From Sphaerolaimus hirsutus (taxonomy: Eukaryota > Nematoda > Chromadorea > Monhysterida > Sphaerolaimidae), in the NCBI GenBank assembly GCA_964036195.1, contig OZ038452.1, positions 29,027,785-29,091,784 of the forward strand: DNA of 64,000 nucleotides. The letters run 5' to 3'. This document shows, in pieces, positions 1 to 11,659 of this stretch. The position numbers and the translations under genes are program-made. Numbering within the stretch: the stretch's first letter is position 1; every line of letters starts with the position of its first letter. Below the pieces are notes generated by a model. The model searched no databases. It was not told the DNA's origin and saw only the letters and a program-made list of their open reading frames with translations.

Positions 1-800
1 NNNNNNNNNNNNNNNNNNNNNNNNNNNNNNNNNNNNNNNNNNNNNNNNNNNNNNNNNNNNNNNNCGATTAAAAAAAAATCGCTGGCGAAAAATTTTGGTA
101 CTCTTGCACTAGGTAAAATGCACATTTTTTTGCGCGCAAGCGCTCATTTTCATGCAAGCAATCCATCATTTGCTTTTTTCATTACTTTTTCAACTAATTT
201 GGTGGTGTAGCACCCATTTCTGTGTGCTTTTAAGCATGTAAGGTAGGCTATGAATCATTTCGGAAAGTATTCATAGTTATGCTATGTGTTTTAACATCAA
301 ACATTTATGCAAATGCATCCATGTTCACTCCCAAGATGATTTTTACTTTGTTCTCAGCAAGAACGTGCAATTTCTGCAAACAAAATCGCAAATGATTGAT
401 GAGGTGTAATCCACGCTGCAAATATAACTAGATAATTACTCTGAAACATAAAAATAACTGACTTTCAAGCTTTTCTAAAGCTCTACAGTACTTGTATTAC
501 AACAGAAAGCATAAGTTTGCTTCTCTATCAATTTATATGGCTTTTCTTACATTGAGAGGCGATTTTAGAGAGAATATCTAGGTATTTATCCCCAGAGCTA
601 TCTAGGTATTTATTTTTTGGCTACTTTCCCATGAGCACCCCCCCCCCAAATCGCTCATCAGCTATATAGTATGTAAAGCGATTTCCCCCCAATTTTCACT
701 CAACATCACTCAATTTCCTCCATTTCGCCGATTTTCACCTTCAAAATCGCTATTTCCGGCTTTACCTATAGCATCCGCAGCGCCGCCTCTCCCCTCGCAG
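1..800. other. assembly gap, then intron upstream of the HECTD1 exon
   Basis: Bases 1-64 are N. Bases 65-800 are AT-rich non-coding sequence ending in a pyrimidine-rich tract and AG at 799-800, the acceptor for the HECTD1 exon at 801. The left part (about 65-180, with GCGCGCAAGCGC) resembles the interior of the AGGGATGG-tipped elements at 10109 and 57441. Bases 590-770 carry remnants of the C-tract family seen complete at 14230. No coding exon is visible. Confidence 0.5.
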
Positions 801-1970
801 GTGTTTTGCTACGGCGAGCACGAGCTAGTGGCCGACGGGGCGCACGTGTCCGTGGGCGCCGCGCGGGCGGGCGAGTACTGGCGGCTGGTGCGCCGCTGGC
901 ACCTGGGCGCGGGCGTGCGGCGGCAGATGCGCGCCCTGGCCGTGGGCATGCGCCGCGTGCTCGCCCTCGGCAAGCTGGCCGTGTTCGCGCCCGACGAGCT
1001 GGACACGCTGCTGTGCGGCAACCGGGCGCCCGACTGGACCGAGCGCGAAGTGGCCCAGTACACGGAGCCTAAGAACGGATACACGCGGCAGGCGACCGGC
1101 TTCAAGAACTTCGTGCAGGCCATGGCTCTCATGGATGGCGATGAGCGAAGGGCTTTCCTCATGTTCGCCACTGGCTGCGCGTCCTTGCCGCCGGGTCGGT
1201 AGTTTTAAGTGCCTGTATTTTCTTGGCATTTTGCCAGCTTGGTGGAAAGAAATACCGTATTTCCTCGAAATACCCCCAGGGTTTATTTTTTCAGACTGGA
1301 CATTTTGAGGGGTTATTTCGAGGGGGGGTATTATTTCGTCAGAAATTTTCACGAAATTCATAGTAAGGAGTACGCTTTTATGTACCCAAAACAGGTAATC
1401 AACGTGTCCAAGTAGGGTTTATTTGGACATATCAACGTACATCGTGACACAAACTAATATATGTGTAGCTGCGATGCAAACTGCGCGACCAACCAATTGC
1501 ATACATCATGTATGTAATTCCAGACGGGGGGGTATTTGAGGGGGTGGTATTTTTTCCCCAGCTCAAAAATACCTGCGGGTATTTCGAGGGGGGTTAATTC
1601 AAGGGGTGTAAATCGAGGAAATACGGTGTCTACTTTTCCACCAATTCAAAATAGATGAATATAGAAATGAAGAAAAAAAATTACAAAAAAATATTTTTTT
1701 AAGTATTATTTAAAAATAGTTATTTTATAAAAAAATATTTTTTTTTATAAAAAATAATACCCCCCCCCCCACTCAGGCGGGCTGTCGCAGCTGCGGCCGC
1801 GGCTGACCGTCGTGCGCAAGGACGAGTCCACGCAGGCGGCCACGGACGCGAGCCACCCCAGCGTGAACACGTGCCAGCACTATCTCAAGCTGCCCGACTA
1901 CAGCTCCGTCGAATTGATGAAGCGGCGCTTGCTCGAAGCTGCCACCGTCAAGGAATTTGCGCTCAACTGA
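801..1970 (+). CDS. HECTD1: HECTD1-type E3 ubiquitin-protein ligase, last two exons (HECT C-lobe)
   Basis: This is the C-terminal 195 residues of a HECT-family E3, which takes ubiquitin from an E2 onto a cysteine and passes it to substrates. Exons are 801-1194 and 1777-1970. The phase-1 join across the intron recreates Gly-Gly in SLPPGGLSQL. Diagnostic stretches are [39 protein letters not shown], then [18 protein letters not shown], whose Cys is the catalytic thioester residue. The C-terminus EFALN resembles the HECTD1 ending (GFHLN) rather than that of TRIP12 or UBR5, and the TEPK-GYTR spacing also favours HECTD1. The stop is TGA at 1968-1970. The donor is GTCGGT, and the acceptor follows a C-run. 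The rest of this very long protein (more than 2,500 aa in other animals) lies off the left edge, so the entry is partial at its 5' end only because of the window. Confidence 0.9.
1253..1628. mobile_element. TA-flanked palindromic element (tips CCGTATTTCCTCGAAATACC) in HECTD1 intron
   Basis: The left end CCGTATTTCCTCGAAATACC is mirrored by GAGGAAATACGG at the right end. Both arms are G- or C-run rich, with a middle carrying short AT-rich palindromes. The element occupies most of the 582-bp intron. Numerous relatives lie in the window (for example 3090-3740, 34770-35145, 42672-43124, 45889-46292 and 55062-55367). No ORF is present, so it is a non-autonomous, MITE-like element. The TA duplication is compatible with Tc1/mariner-type or similar transposition, but that assignment is inference. 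Confidence 0.7.
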
Positions 1971-4223
1971 TTTCTATTTGAGACTTGTTTAATGTTTAGC
2001 TAGTCCTGGATGTTGCTCCTATCTTTTTCCATCGTGCTTACCGTGTTTCTTCTAATATAGGGGCATATCTCAAATAGTAGGGCACCTCCAATAGAACGAC
2101 AGGTTTTTGCTCTTTACTGCACTCTATAAACCAATATAACGGCAGCGTCCAATATAATGGCAGTCTCCATTAGAACGACAGTTAAAGAAAGTTGACGAAA
2201 TAAATCAATATAACGCCGCTCTTCTATTAGAAAAAATACGGTATTTCTTTTTGACTGTCGTTTTTAGGTAGGCAAATTTTTATCTTTATTGGTCGATGTT
2301 TTTCGATAAGCTCTGTAGAACGATTTCAATGGTTTAGTACGTCAGAGTGATGTGATGCAGTTTTTGTACTGCAGGTAGTCAGATGTTTGTTTGTTTGTTA
2401 TTTATGAAGTTTGGATTTTTTAGGCTTATGTGACAACCGGGCCTTCGTGTGTTCATTGTGTGATTATTTAAAAGCTGTTGATTTTTAGCTTTCGACAACA
2501 CTATAGAGAATTACTCACTAATGGCTTAATTATCAAAAATTATTTCCGCGTGTAGTTATGGTTCCGACTACTTCAACTGCTAAAATTACATGGTTTTTCG
2601 GGTTTTTGTGGCACTATTGCCTGCGGTATCAACGCTGCTTTCATTTTGGAAACCAGCACCTGTAAGAACACCAGCGAAAAGTGCACACAAAAAAGTGTAT
2701 CTAGCACCACACGAGCACCCAAGCTCTATCCATGGGATTTTGGGAACCCCAGGTGGCAGTCCTAAGCCATGTAAAGTGTTGAGTAAAGTGTCAATGTCAT
2801 GTAAAATTCAATCAAAACAGAAAAGATTTTATTACTGAACTTTGCTTGAGAAGTGACACTTTACATTTGTCATGACAATTGACACTTTGTATGACATTTT
2901 ACATGATGTTTTACACTTTACAAATCTTGATACAACATCCAGGCTCCGGTGCACGTATTTACTATCCGCCTATTTGTATAAGCTGCTATTGTCACTGTTG
3001 ATTAATTTTTTATTGGATTAATACTTATGTAGTAATTTCGATTTAATATGGGCCAAACGTCCTGAAGATAAGATTAATCATCAATCTACCGTGTTTCCTC
3101 GAAATACCCCCAGGGGGTTTATTTTTTCAGAGTGGAAATTTTGAGGGGGGGGGGGCTTTTTCCGGGGGGGGGGGGTATTATTTCGCCAGAAATTTTCGTA
3201 AAGGGTGGTGGTAAGGAATAGCTTTGACGTACCCAAAACAGTGATAAAAGTGACTTCACAAGATATTTCCATACATATCAACGTAGATAGGTACACACAC
3301 ATACACTAGTCTATTTATGTGTCGCTGCGATGCAAATTTACATCAATAAATGCATCAGGTACCTTACCGTATTTCCTCGAATTACCCCCCGGGGTTTTTT
3401 TTCAAGAGTGAAAATTTTGAGAGAAAAACGTGAAGAATGCAACAATAACCACCATTTATAAGTTTTTACAGCCTTATATAAGGATGCAGATGGTATAAAC
3501 GATATTCTAACGTAACACAGTAAGTGTTTTGAACGTCAGTTATGCATTTCCCGGACCACAAATACATAGTGCCCATTTTGAGGGGGGGGGGGTATTTCGA
3601 GGAAATGCGGTATATACATGATGTGCCTTTTTCCAGACGGGGGGTATTTCGAGGGGGGTTTATTTTTTTCCCAGCTCGAAAACACCTGGGGGTATTTCGA
3701 GGGGGGTTAATTCAAGGGGGTAATTCGAGGAAATACGGTAGTAAATATCCATATGTAACCCAATGTGGCCCGAAGTTGAGCTGAACCTTCGAAATGTTGA
3801 CGTGCTTCTGGCGACTGGCATTGAAGAAAAAAAACGATTTATTATTGGGGGATATTATAAAATCAAATCCCAGAGAACATCGCAATATTGAAATGTAGTG
3901 AAATCTTTCGAAAAAAGGCTGAAAAAATCTGTCAAAAAGAATATAAGCTAACCCATTTGGACAATCTGGAAAAATAAATATAAAATATTTTATATGTTTA
4001 TATTTTCGTTTTTTTCTTTTTCACTGCTAGTCGTAACGAACCCTGAATTTGTGTAAATACATTTGCTGTCGATTATATGTGCTAGAATGAACGCAAAAGT
4101 AAACGCAACGTTTGAATTTGGAAAAATGGAACTTGTTCTCTAGTGACAGTATACCGTGTGAGTGTATTATGTTTACTTCCACTCTTTTGACACTTTTGAT
4201 TGATTATTCTCGTAATTTGGCAG
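1971..4223. other. HECTD1-DNAJC2 intergenic region
   Basis: No coding exon is recognisable. AATAAA at 2199-2204 is a possible HECTD1 polyadenylation signal. A degraded copy of the introner-like family starts at about 2753 with GTGGCAGTCCTAAGCC and fades near 2940. A TA-flanked palindromic element, probably several fused copies, fills 3090-3740. The DNAJC2 promoter should lie in the last few hundred bases, but no clear core promoter motif is visible. Confidence 0.45.
3090..3740. mobile_element. composite TA-flanked palindromic element
   Basis: The left tip CCGTGTTTCCTCGAAATACC is at about 3090 and the right tip GAGGAAATACGGTA is near 3726-3740. A further inward-facing copy of the tip at about 3366 suggests one element inserted into or fused with another. 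There is no ORF. Confidence 0.6.
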
Positions 4224-4247
4224 CTCGCCAGCTGTGGCACGGCCGTC

Positions 4248-7200
4248 ATGACGTGCACGTCACTGGCCGTTTATGGATTCATCGGTAAGCTGTGTTGAGC
4301 TGCTGTAACCTTTCCCTCTTGCGGTTTTCGTGACGGTCTGGTTCGCGAATTGTTCGACTGCCCGTCAACTGAATTTGTGTGGAAATTTGTGGTTTTGGCG
4401 ACGTCGGTTTTGCACGTGCAAACGTAAGGCATGGGACCAGGGCCGTATCCAGGGGGTTCGAGACCAGAAAGTGACCGGAAAATTCGACTTTTTCAACGTC
4501 AGCGTAAAAAATTTTGCGCGCAAGCGCGCATTCTTCACCAGACATAAGGTATATTATCATCCGATTTGCTCCATGTGACCGCAAATCGTTGAAAATACAC
4601 CCAATGTTGTGTTTTTGCTGTTTTGTATGTATATTTACATACATATACAGCGTTCCATGGCGCTGATACCAACGCCAATGGCGCCATTTCGCCACTATGT
4701 AGGTAAAATTTTAGGGGGGGGGGCTGAGCCCCCCCCCCTCGCCGGCCTCCGTAAACAAGCAGCCCCCCCCGCTCAAAAATCCTGGATACGTCCCTGCATG
4801 GGACTATAGTTCAGTTGTCCTCTTTATTCGCAGACTATCGACTGCGGCGGCGCACCGAGCGGGCTGGGCTGGCTTACGAGACCAACGTGGTGCTGGACAA
4901 GCTGACCCGCGGCGGCGACGGCGCTCCCGTGCTGAAGCGACCTCCCCCCGGCGCCGCTGACACTCGTTAGTAAAAGGCCCACGCACTAGTTGCCATCGCG
5001 AAAAATGTCAACTAAAACGCGAAAAAAAAGCAATTAAAGGCATCACACTTGACAGAAACAATGAAGATAAAAAACTTATGCTCTGTTACATTAAATTTGG
5101 AAAGTTGAAAGCACAGTTTACCAACATTTAGTTGATACGAATTTTGATGTCAACTGGTGTGTGGGGCGGTTGCATTGGCAGCCAAACTCACGCGCGAGCG
5201 ACCGCAGGCGACTCTAGCCCGGCCGACGGCGACGACGACGACCAGCAGTTGGACGTAGAAGACGACGCCTACGCGACCTACTTGCGCAGCTTGGACCCCA
5301 CCAACTGCAAGCAGCAGGACCACTACCGCGTGCTCGGCCTCTCCAAGCTCCGCTACGCCGCCACCGACGCGCAGATTAGAAAAGCTCGTTCGTTGATGCC
5401 CTCCCTTGGCGGCCCCCAAACTAGTTGACACGTGTCAACTGGTCTGTGTCAACTCGGATGTCGGATTCACGTGTCGCAGAGCGATCTCCTAATGCACATG
5501 CGGCAATGTTGAAAATAAATATTACGCAAAGTGCATTGGAAAGTCCGTCTGCGACACGTGAAGCCGAAATCTGCGTTGACACATGCGTCAACTATAGATA
5601 GACTCCTAAATAGAACACTTGACTCTGTAAAAAGACTCTGCAAACAGACTGTGTAAAAATTGAAATGTCTTGCAAAGTGTCAAAAGTCACGTAAAATAAC
5701 ACCCGTACGTTTTACAGGTTTTTTACACGACTTTGGACCCTTTTCATGACATTTGTTGTCAAATTGACATTTTCCACGGTCCGGTAGCGCGCCACAACCC
5801 ACTCTATCATCAAGCTCCCCCCGCTGCCCTCAGACCGGCGCAAAGTGCTGCACCACCACCCGGACAAGCGGCGGGCGCGCGGCCTGCCCGTCAAGGCCGA
5901 CCAGGAGGACTACTTCGCGTGCATCACGCGCGCCCTCGAGCAGCTGTCGGACGTGGCCAAGCGACGCGCTTACGACAGCGTCGATCCCACTTTTGATGAG
6001 CGGATACCTGTCCAGGTGCGGATTTGACAAGTGGATTAGTGTCGAGAAAAGTGCAAGTGGTAGGTCGAGTGATGATTGGTGAGTCGAGAAAAAAGGCAAA
6101 TTTTAGTGTCAAGTAGATTTGTTTGTGACAAACTTGAAAAAGACTTGACATCACTTGACGTCGCTTGACTTATCACTAACTTGTCAAATGGCTCGTCACT
6201 TGACTCGTCACGTGACTTGACTTGTCACTTGACTTGACTCGACTTGACACTCGACTTGACATTTGACCAGTCACATGACACTTGACCAGTCACATGACAC
6301 TTGTCTTGTCCCTTAACTTATCATTTTCTCATAACTCGCCCACTTGACCCCCTCGACCGTAGAGCGACCTGCTCGCCGACCGGAGCAACTTCTTCGAGCT
6401 GTTCTCGCCCGTGTTCGAGCGGAACGCGCGCTGGTCCGTCAACATGCCCGTGCCCGAGCTCGGCGACGCCGACAGCGACCGGCCGCACGTGGAGGCCTTC
6501 TATGCCTTTTGGTTTGACTTTAGTTCGTGGAGAGAGTTTTCCTACCTCGATGAGGAGGATGTGGAGAAGGGTGAAAAGTGAGTGTGCGGCGAATTCGATT
6601 TTGTTTCATCTAGAATGTATCAGTATACGATAGTTTATAAATCATGAAGTATGGTTCAATGTGCTGAGTAATAGTTATACATTTGCACCAAAAAAGCAAC
6701 TCGCCAAAACTTGTTTCAAACAGTTTTTAAACAGCACTTGTTTTAGTGACCCTGTGCGTGTAGTCTTGTAAACCCGCTAGTCATGTAAACCCACTAGTCA
6801 TGTATTTTGGGGGATTAGCGGGTTCACATGATTAGTAGAGTACATAGAACTGGCCGCATTGCGTATGCACTCTGGTAGAACAATGTGCATTGTTTTTTGA
6901 TGACACCGCCCAATTTTTTTTGAAAAACTCATTTTCAATTTTTTGATGTGTAACAACTTATTTCTGAGCTTTTCAAATTGTAGCAGTGTTATCAAAAAGC
7001 ACAAAAACAATGCAAATGCACACACACACACACTGCGGCCAATCCTAAATATGTACTCTACTAATCATGTAAATCTGCCGCTAAACCACCGTGCCATGCT
7101 TATCCCCAAAAATACATGACTGGCGTCTATACATGACTAGTGGGATTACATGACGTTTATGTCGTTTATAAGAGGTCTACATCGTTTCAGCCGCGAGGAG

Positions 7201-10200
7201 CGCCGGTGGCTGGACAAGCAGAACCAGGCGGCGCGCAAGGACCGCCGCAAGGCCGAGCTGAAGCGCGTGCGCACGCTGGTCGAGCTCGCCTACGCCAGCG
7301 ACCCCAGAGTGGCCCGCTTCATCGACGACGACAAGGCCGTCAAGCAGAGACAGAAGGACGCCAAGAGGGCCGAGAAGGACGCCAGGCGGATGGCCGAGGA
7401 AACTGTGAGGAGGGGTCGTTTTTTGGGTCTTTGCATTTATTTAAGAATAAAAATATGTGCGGGTGCTGCTTTTTAGTGTCTTTTGTCCATCGATTTGGTG
7501 CTTATTTAAGACCAAATATTTTATGAATAATTATTTGAAGGTGATAAAATTTGTCCGAAAAGATGGCGAAAAATAGAAGGGCGGCTTCCAATGGAAGGGC
7601 GTCTCCTCGGAGGTGCGGGTAAAATCTAGACGAGAAAATAGAAGGGCGCCCTTGTATTCAAAGAAATACGGTAACAACCAGAGGACACTTTTGTGGTCAC
7701 TTTTTTATCAATTAATTCCACTGTCAGGCAAGAAGAGAAGCAGAAGAGGCGGAAAAAGTTCGGCAGCAGCTCGAAGAGGAGCAGAAACGTGCGGCTGCAG
7801 CTGCGGCGCGGCAACTGCGCGAGAAAAATAAGCGCGCCTTCAAAGCCGAGCGCAGAAAACTGTACGACTTTGTGCAGGTCTGCGTTTGCATTTTTTTAAT
7901 ATTTAATTGTGATGAGATAATTTATTTACTGGTTATGACGAGATGGTTGAGGGTTGAAAAAAATCAATTTTTTTCAAACGCCTTCATTTAAAAAATCAGT
8001 TTGAAAAAATTGATTCTTTAAAATTAAAATTAGATTTTTTTCAAAATCGTCCAAAATAAATCAAAATCACATAATCATTCAGTTTTTTTCTCGTTATTTT
8101 CAAATGATCCAGATTCAGATAAATCAGATTTTTCTAAAATCAGCCGGAAAAATCAAGTGCCATCCCATCAAATAGTCACCATTTCCAGGAACACGACTAT
8201 TTTGGTCGCGAAGCGACAGGCAGGGCTCACATAGGCGAACACATAGAACTCATGTGCTCCGCCAGCGACGGCGATCCCGAGCGCTTGGCACAAATCAACT
8301 GCAGACTAGCCGACCCCAGCGTTTGCCAGGACCCGGGCAGGAGATTCGATTTAGTCGTATGTTTGTTTTGCATTATATTTAAGTGATTTTGCTACCTAAG
8401 GGCCCGCACATTAGGGTTGGGAATTTCAAAATTTTCGGGTTCGGGTATCGGGTATCAGGCCCTAAAAATTTCGGGTCGGGTATCGGTTCCAAAAGTTTTG
8501 AGGGTATCGGGTTCGATTTCGGGTAGTAGTTTCGGGTTCAGGTATCGGGTTTCGGTTCCAAAAAGTGTGCGCGTGTCGGGTTCGGGTTCGGGTCGGGTCG
8601 GGTTCCCAACCCTACCACACATACACACTAGTTGACATCACAACTAAATGGGCTCAAGCGATGTTTTCGCGCGCAGATCGAGCAGTTGGAGGCGGAGCTG
8701 GCGGCCAGAGGGGAGGAGCTGGAGCGGCAGCAGCAGCAGCAGCGCAGCGAGTCGGACGCTTTGAACGCGGCCACCATGTCCGCCGGCGGCTGGACGGCCG
8801 AGCAGACGCACGTGCTCGTCAAGGCCGTCCAGCTGTTCCCCGCCGGCACTAGGAACAGGTCTGTGCGCTGTACTGGAAACATATATTTGTCTACTCTGAT
8901 AATTGAAAATTAGTCACTAAATTGACAATTGAAAAACTGGCGATCGGCATAAAAATATTTTGGCATTTCGGCATTAATTGAAAGTTACAATTACAATTAA
9001 TAAAGCTCGCGTATAAATTAATCACCTCTATTAAACCGCCACCTAAATAGTTGTGCTCTTTCCTGCAGATGGGAAGTTATCGCTCAATATGTAAACGACC
9101 ACGCTCGCGATGATGGAGGTAGAGAGAAGTCTGGGAAGGATGTCGTACATAAAGTGAAGGCGCTTCAGAAGATTGGTAAGTGTTGCTTTTGCCACACACT
9201 AAAGTCTACACTTTAGTTGACATCGAGATACATGTAAACTAAATTGAACTAAATTTAGATAGATTTAGTAAGCTTAAATTTTTTGTGTTATTTAGTTGAC
9301 ATTCAGTTGACACGACTTGCGATGTCAACTAGCGATGTGGGCCGGATAGCACGAACCATACACGCGTCAATCCCATTACCATATTCCACCGATTGTAACG
9401 CCCGTCAACTCCCCCCCCCCCCCCCCCCGCAGAAGAAGCCCGAACGGCTGCGGCCAGTCAACAACAACTGGTGGCGGGCAAAAAATCGGAGCGGGTCACC
9501 GCCGAGCCGACGACGCGCGACGCGGCAGAAACGAACGGCGCGGCGACGGGCGGCAAGCCGTGGACTGCAGACGAGCAGCGGCTGCTCGAACACGCGCTCA
9601 GGGGGCACTCCCAGACCCTGTCAAAAGCCCTGTGAAATGTAAAATGTCATGCAAAGCGTCAAAAGTCATGTAAAATGCCAGGTAAAATGGCAAGCTTTCG
9701 TTTTGCCATTTGACCGGTTTTGCCATTTGACCATTTTACATGACTTTTGACACTTTGCGTGACATTTGACATTTTACAGGGCTTTTTACAGGGTCTGGTA
9801 GTGGCACCAGGACGTTCGGCGGCGCCGAGCCGGACAGGTGGGACAAGATCGCCAATTGTGTGTCCACCAGGACCAAGAAAGAGTGCATTGCCAGATTTAA
9901 GGTTGGTCTTTTGTTGTTGTTTTTTTTTGGGGGGGGGTGTTTGTTCAAGGTGGTAAGTGGTTACATTGACACGAAATATGAAATATTAAAAATTGAAAAC
10001 ATAAGGTATCAAAATATTCTACTGAAATTGTGAAAAATAGTTTTTCTGATGTATTTTTTTATTTGCATTTAAATAATTCATTAGTTCATCAAATATTTTA
10101 CTCCAGATTAGGGATGGATAAAAACCGCTTTTTTTAACGGCCCCGCTTTTTTAACGAAACGCGCTTTTTTTCGCTTTTTTTCAAAAAATGTCCAGACATC

Positions 10201-11018
10201 TCCTAGAAAGCCCCCAAATATGGTTCTGAGTCAATATATACAGGTATATCATACAAGTAGCAGTACTTGTGATGATATATAGTCATAGAATGGCTGTGGA
10301 GTCATGGGATAGCATTATAAGTGGTGTTTTATGCCAAAAAAATCCACTTTTTATGTTGACTCGTTATGTAAATTGCTATTTGTCAAATGGTCGTGAGTTC
10401 AAATGAAGTTAGGCATGAAATAGTGCTTAAATAACGTTATAAAAGAAGGCTAATACATTGAGACTGATGTTTCCTACTGTAGAAGTATGTGGAAGTATTG
10501 CTGGATATTATATACTACATTACATATCACGGCTTATTAGTATACGATAGCATGCAAGAATGACTCAAAAAATGCACAAAACCAATGAAAACAACCACCA
10601 GTGGTAATGTGCATGTGAAATTGCGCGCTTGCGCGCAAAAAAAAATTACAAAATACCTAGTGCATAGGTACACCAAGTTTTTGCCAGCGCTTTTTTTTTA
10701 AAGCGCTGGGACCGTTGCGCTTTTTTTATAAAAAAGCGGCGTTTTTAAAAAAAAGCGCTGGCCATCCCTACTCCAGATTCCACAAGTGGAGAATTAAAGC
10801 CGATTTAGAATTTTTGTGTTAGGCATGCACTATATGTGTTTCTAATATAAATCTAGTAATGAAATGTTTTCAGTATATAATTCCGCATCACGAACATAAT
10901 CCTGTACTATTTATTAATTCAGGAACTGGCGGCTCAAGTAAAAGCCAAGCGCGAGGCGCAGAAAAAGTTGCAAGAAGGTAAAGATGGGCAAACGAAAAAA
11001 GAAAATGTGAAGCCTTAA
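4248..11018 (+). CDS. DNAJC2: DnaJ homolog subfamily C member 2 (zuotin/MPP11/ZRF1)
   Basis: This is a J-protein partner of the ribosome-associated chaperone complex; in animals it also binds ubiquitinated H2A and displaces Polycomb PRC1. Exons: 4248-4284, 4834-4965, 5208-5387, 5834-6015, 6363-6577, 7191-7404, 7728-7877, 8189-8356, 8677-8858, 9069-9175, 9433-9601, 9811-9901, 10923-11018. They sum to 1,923 nt (640 aa plus TAA), against 621 aa in human. The J-domain reads [14 protein letters not shown], then [10 protein letters not shown] with the HPD triad split across the 5388-5833 intron, then [22 protein letters not shown] and the EFSYLDEED region follow, then a basic coiled coil. Two SANT domains come last: [20 protein letters not shown], and [13 protein letters not shown] with RWDKIANCV and [11 protein letters not shown]. 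The two N-terminal exons (Met at 4248) are less certain; they rest on phase agreement and a GTTAGT donor at 4966. Reading through that donor gives TAG at 4968. The intron at 9602 lacks GT. Confidence 0.92.
4437..4798. mobile_element. inverted-repeat element (CAGGGACGTATCCAGGATTTTT tip family)
   Basis: The left end reads CAGGGCCGTATCCAGGGGG. The right end is the reverse complement of CAGGGACGTATCCAGG, next to a C-rich palindrome around 4712-4770. The element lies in the second DNAJC2 intron. A relative ends at about 43722. It has no ORF. Confidence 0.55.
4976..5168. mobile_element. inverted-repeat element (CACACTAGTTGACAT tips)
   Basis: The ends read CACGCACTAGTTG and the mirror CAACTGGTGTGTGGG. 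The interior is shared with copies at 11135-11343, 38545-38985 and 49797-50022 (the words GACAGAAACAATGAAGAT and ATGCTCT). The element fills most of the DNAJC2 intron 4966-5207. A related subfamily with a different middle lies at about 5424-5595 and 40170-40378. It has no ORF. Confidence 0.6.
6020..6350. repeat. degenerate TTGAC/CACTTGACTTGTC array in DNAJC2 intron
   Basis: Intron 6016-6362 is mostly short overlapping variants of CACTTGACTTGTC and GACTCGACTTGAC, a degenerate array with partial mirror symmetry. It resembles the interiors of the hAT-like elements elsewhere, but no clear tips or target duplication are visible. Confidence 0.55.
6770..7155. mobile_element. inverted-repeat element (CATGACTAGTGGG tips) in DNAJC2 intron
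   Basis: The left arm has two runs of CTAGTCATGTAAACCC, mirrored at 7110-7155 by ATGACTAGTGGGATTACATG. TGTATTTTGGGGGATTAGCGG is mirrored near 7070-7115. The interior is AT-rich. Related fragments lie at about 33430-33505 and 34145-34240. It has no ORF. Confidence 0.55.
8412..8614. mobile_element. hAT-like MITE, GGGTATCGGGT type
   Basis: The tips are TAGGGTTGGGAA and the mirror TTCCCAACCCTA. The flanks CCGCACAT and CCACACAT match at 7 of 8 bases, which fits an 8-bp hAT target duplication. The interior is a degenerate array of GGGTTCGGGTATCGGG words with no coding capacity. It lies in the DNAJC2 intron 8357-8676. Relatives are at 19778-19968 and 26171-27432. Confidence 0.75.
9602..9810. mobile_element. 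introner-like element forming a whole DNAJC2 intron (GG-AG)
   Basis: The 209-bp intron between the DNAJC2 exons ending LLEHAL and beginning [10 protein letters not shown] is one inverted-repeat element. The left end GGGGCACTCCCAGACCC mirrors the right end GGGTCTGGTAGTGGCAC. CAG lies on both sides. The protein reads correctly only if the whole element is removed, but the first two intron bases are GG rather than GT. The 'GTGCCA' tip that gives the donor in other copies is here at the right, so this copy is in the opposite orientation. Confidence 0.8.
10109..10770. mobile_element. hAT-like element, AGGGATGG tips
   Basis: The tips are TAGGGATGGATAAAAA and the mirror GGCCATCCCTA. The 8-bp target duplication CTCCAGAT is perfect (10101-10108 and 10771-10778). 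The outer parts are degenerate CGCTTTTTTT arrays. The core, including GCGCGCTTGCGCGC and CATGGGATAGCATTATAAG, is shared in inverted orientation with 57441-58049. It lies in the last DNAJC2 intron and has no transposase ORF. Confidence 0.82.
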
Positions 11019-11659
11019 ATGTTTGTGCGTCAGCTAGCTGCACGACATGACTGAACCAATGGCACTTGATATTGTTTATTTTGGAAGGCGGAGTTAAGTG
11101 GCGGTTCATCCACCTAAAGGCAGAAATTGGCCCGAAGACACTAGTTGACACCGCAAGTTCGTGTCAACTGGATGTCAACTAAATGACGCGAAAAATTGAA
11201 AGCATTACACTTAACAGAAACCATGAAAATCAAGTGTCAAAATATAAAATTAACTGTGCTCTATCACCCAAAAAAGTTTCATTATGTGATAAACCAAATT
11301 TTAGTTGACACGTATTTTGATGTCAACTGGTGTGTGGGGCCCAGATGTTGCGCATGGGTTGTCCCATTCCCCTTCAGTGCTTTTACATCTACCTGATTTA
11401 TAATTAGATAAAATTATTTTCATAGTTTCTTCAATAATCCGGTTAAATTTTCAACAAAAAAAGACAGAGGTGCTCGCTTTAAGAAGTCCTTCGTTACGGT
11501 GCCAATTCCACATTGAGACAAGTGACAGGATTTGTGATAAGTAAACTTAAATACTAGTGATAAGTCGAGTGGCGATAAGTTTATAAAGGAAATACTGTCC
11601 TTTTGTAAGTTTGTTTGCCACTCGGTTTGGGTCGTATAAACTTAATTATCACTTCGCAC

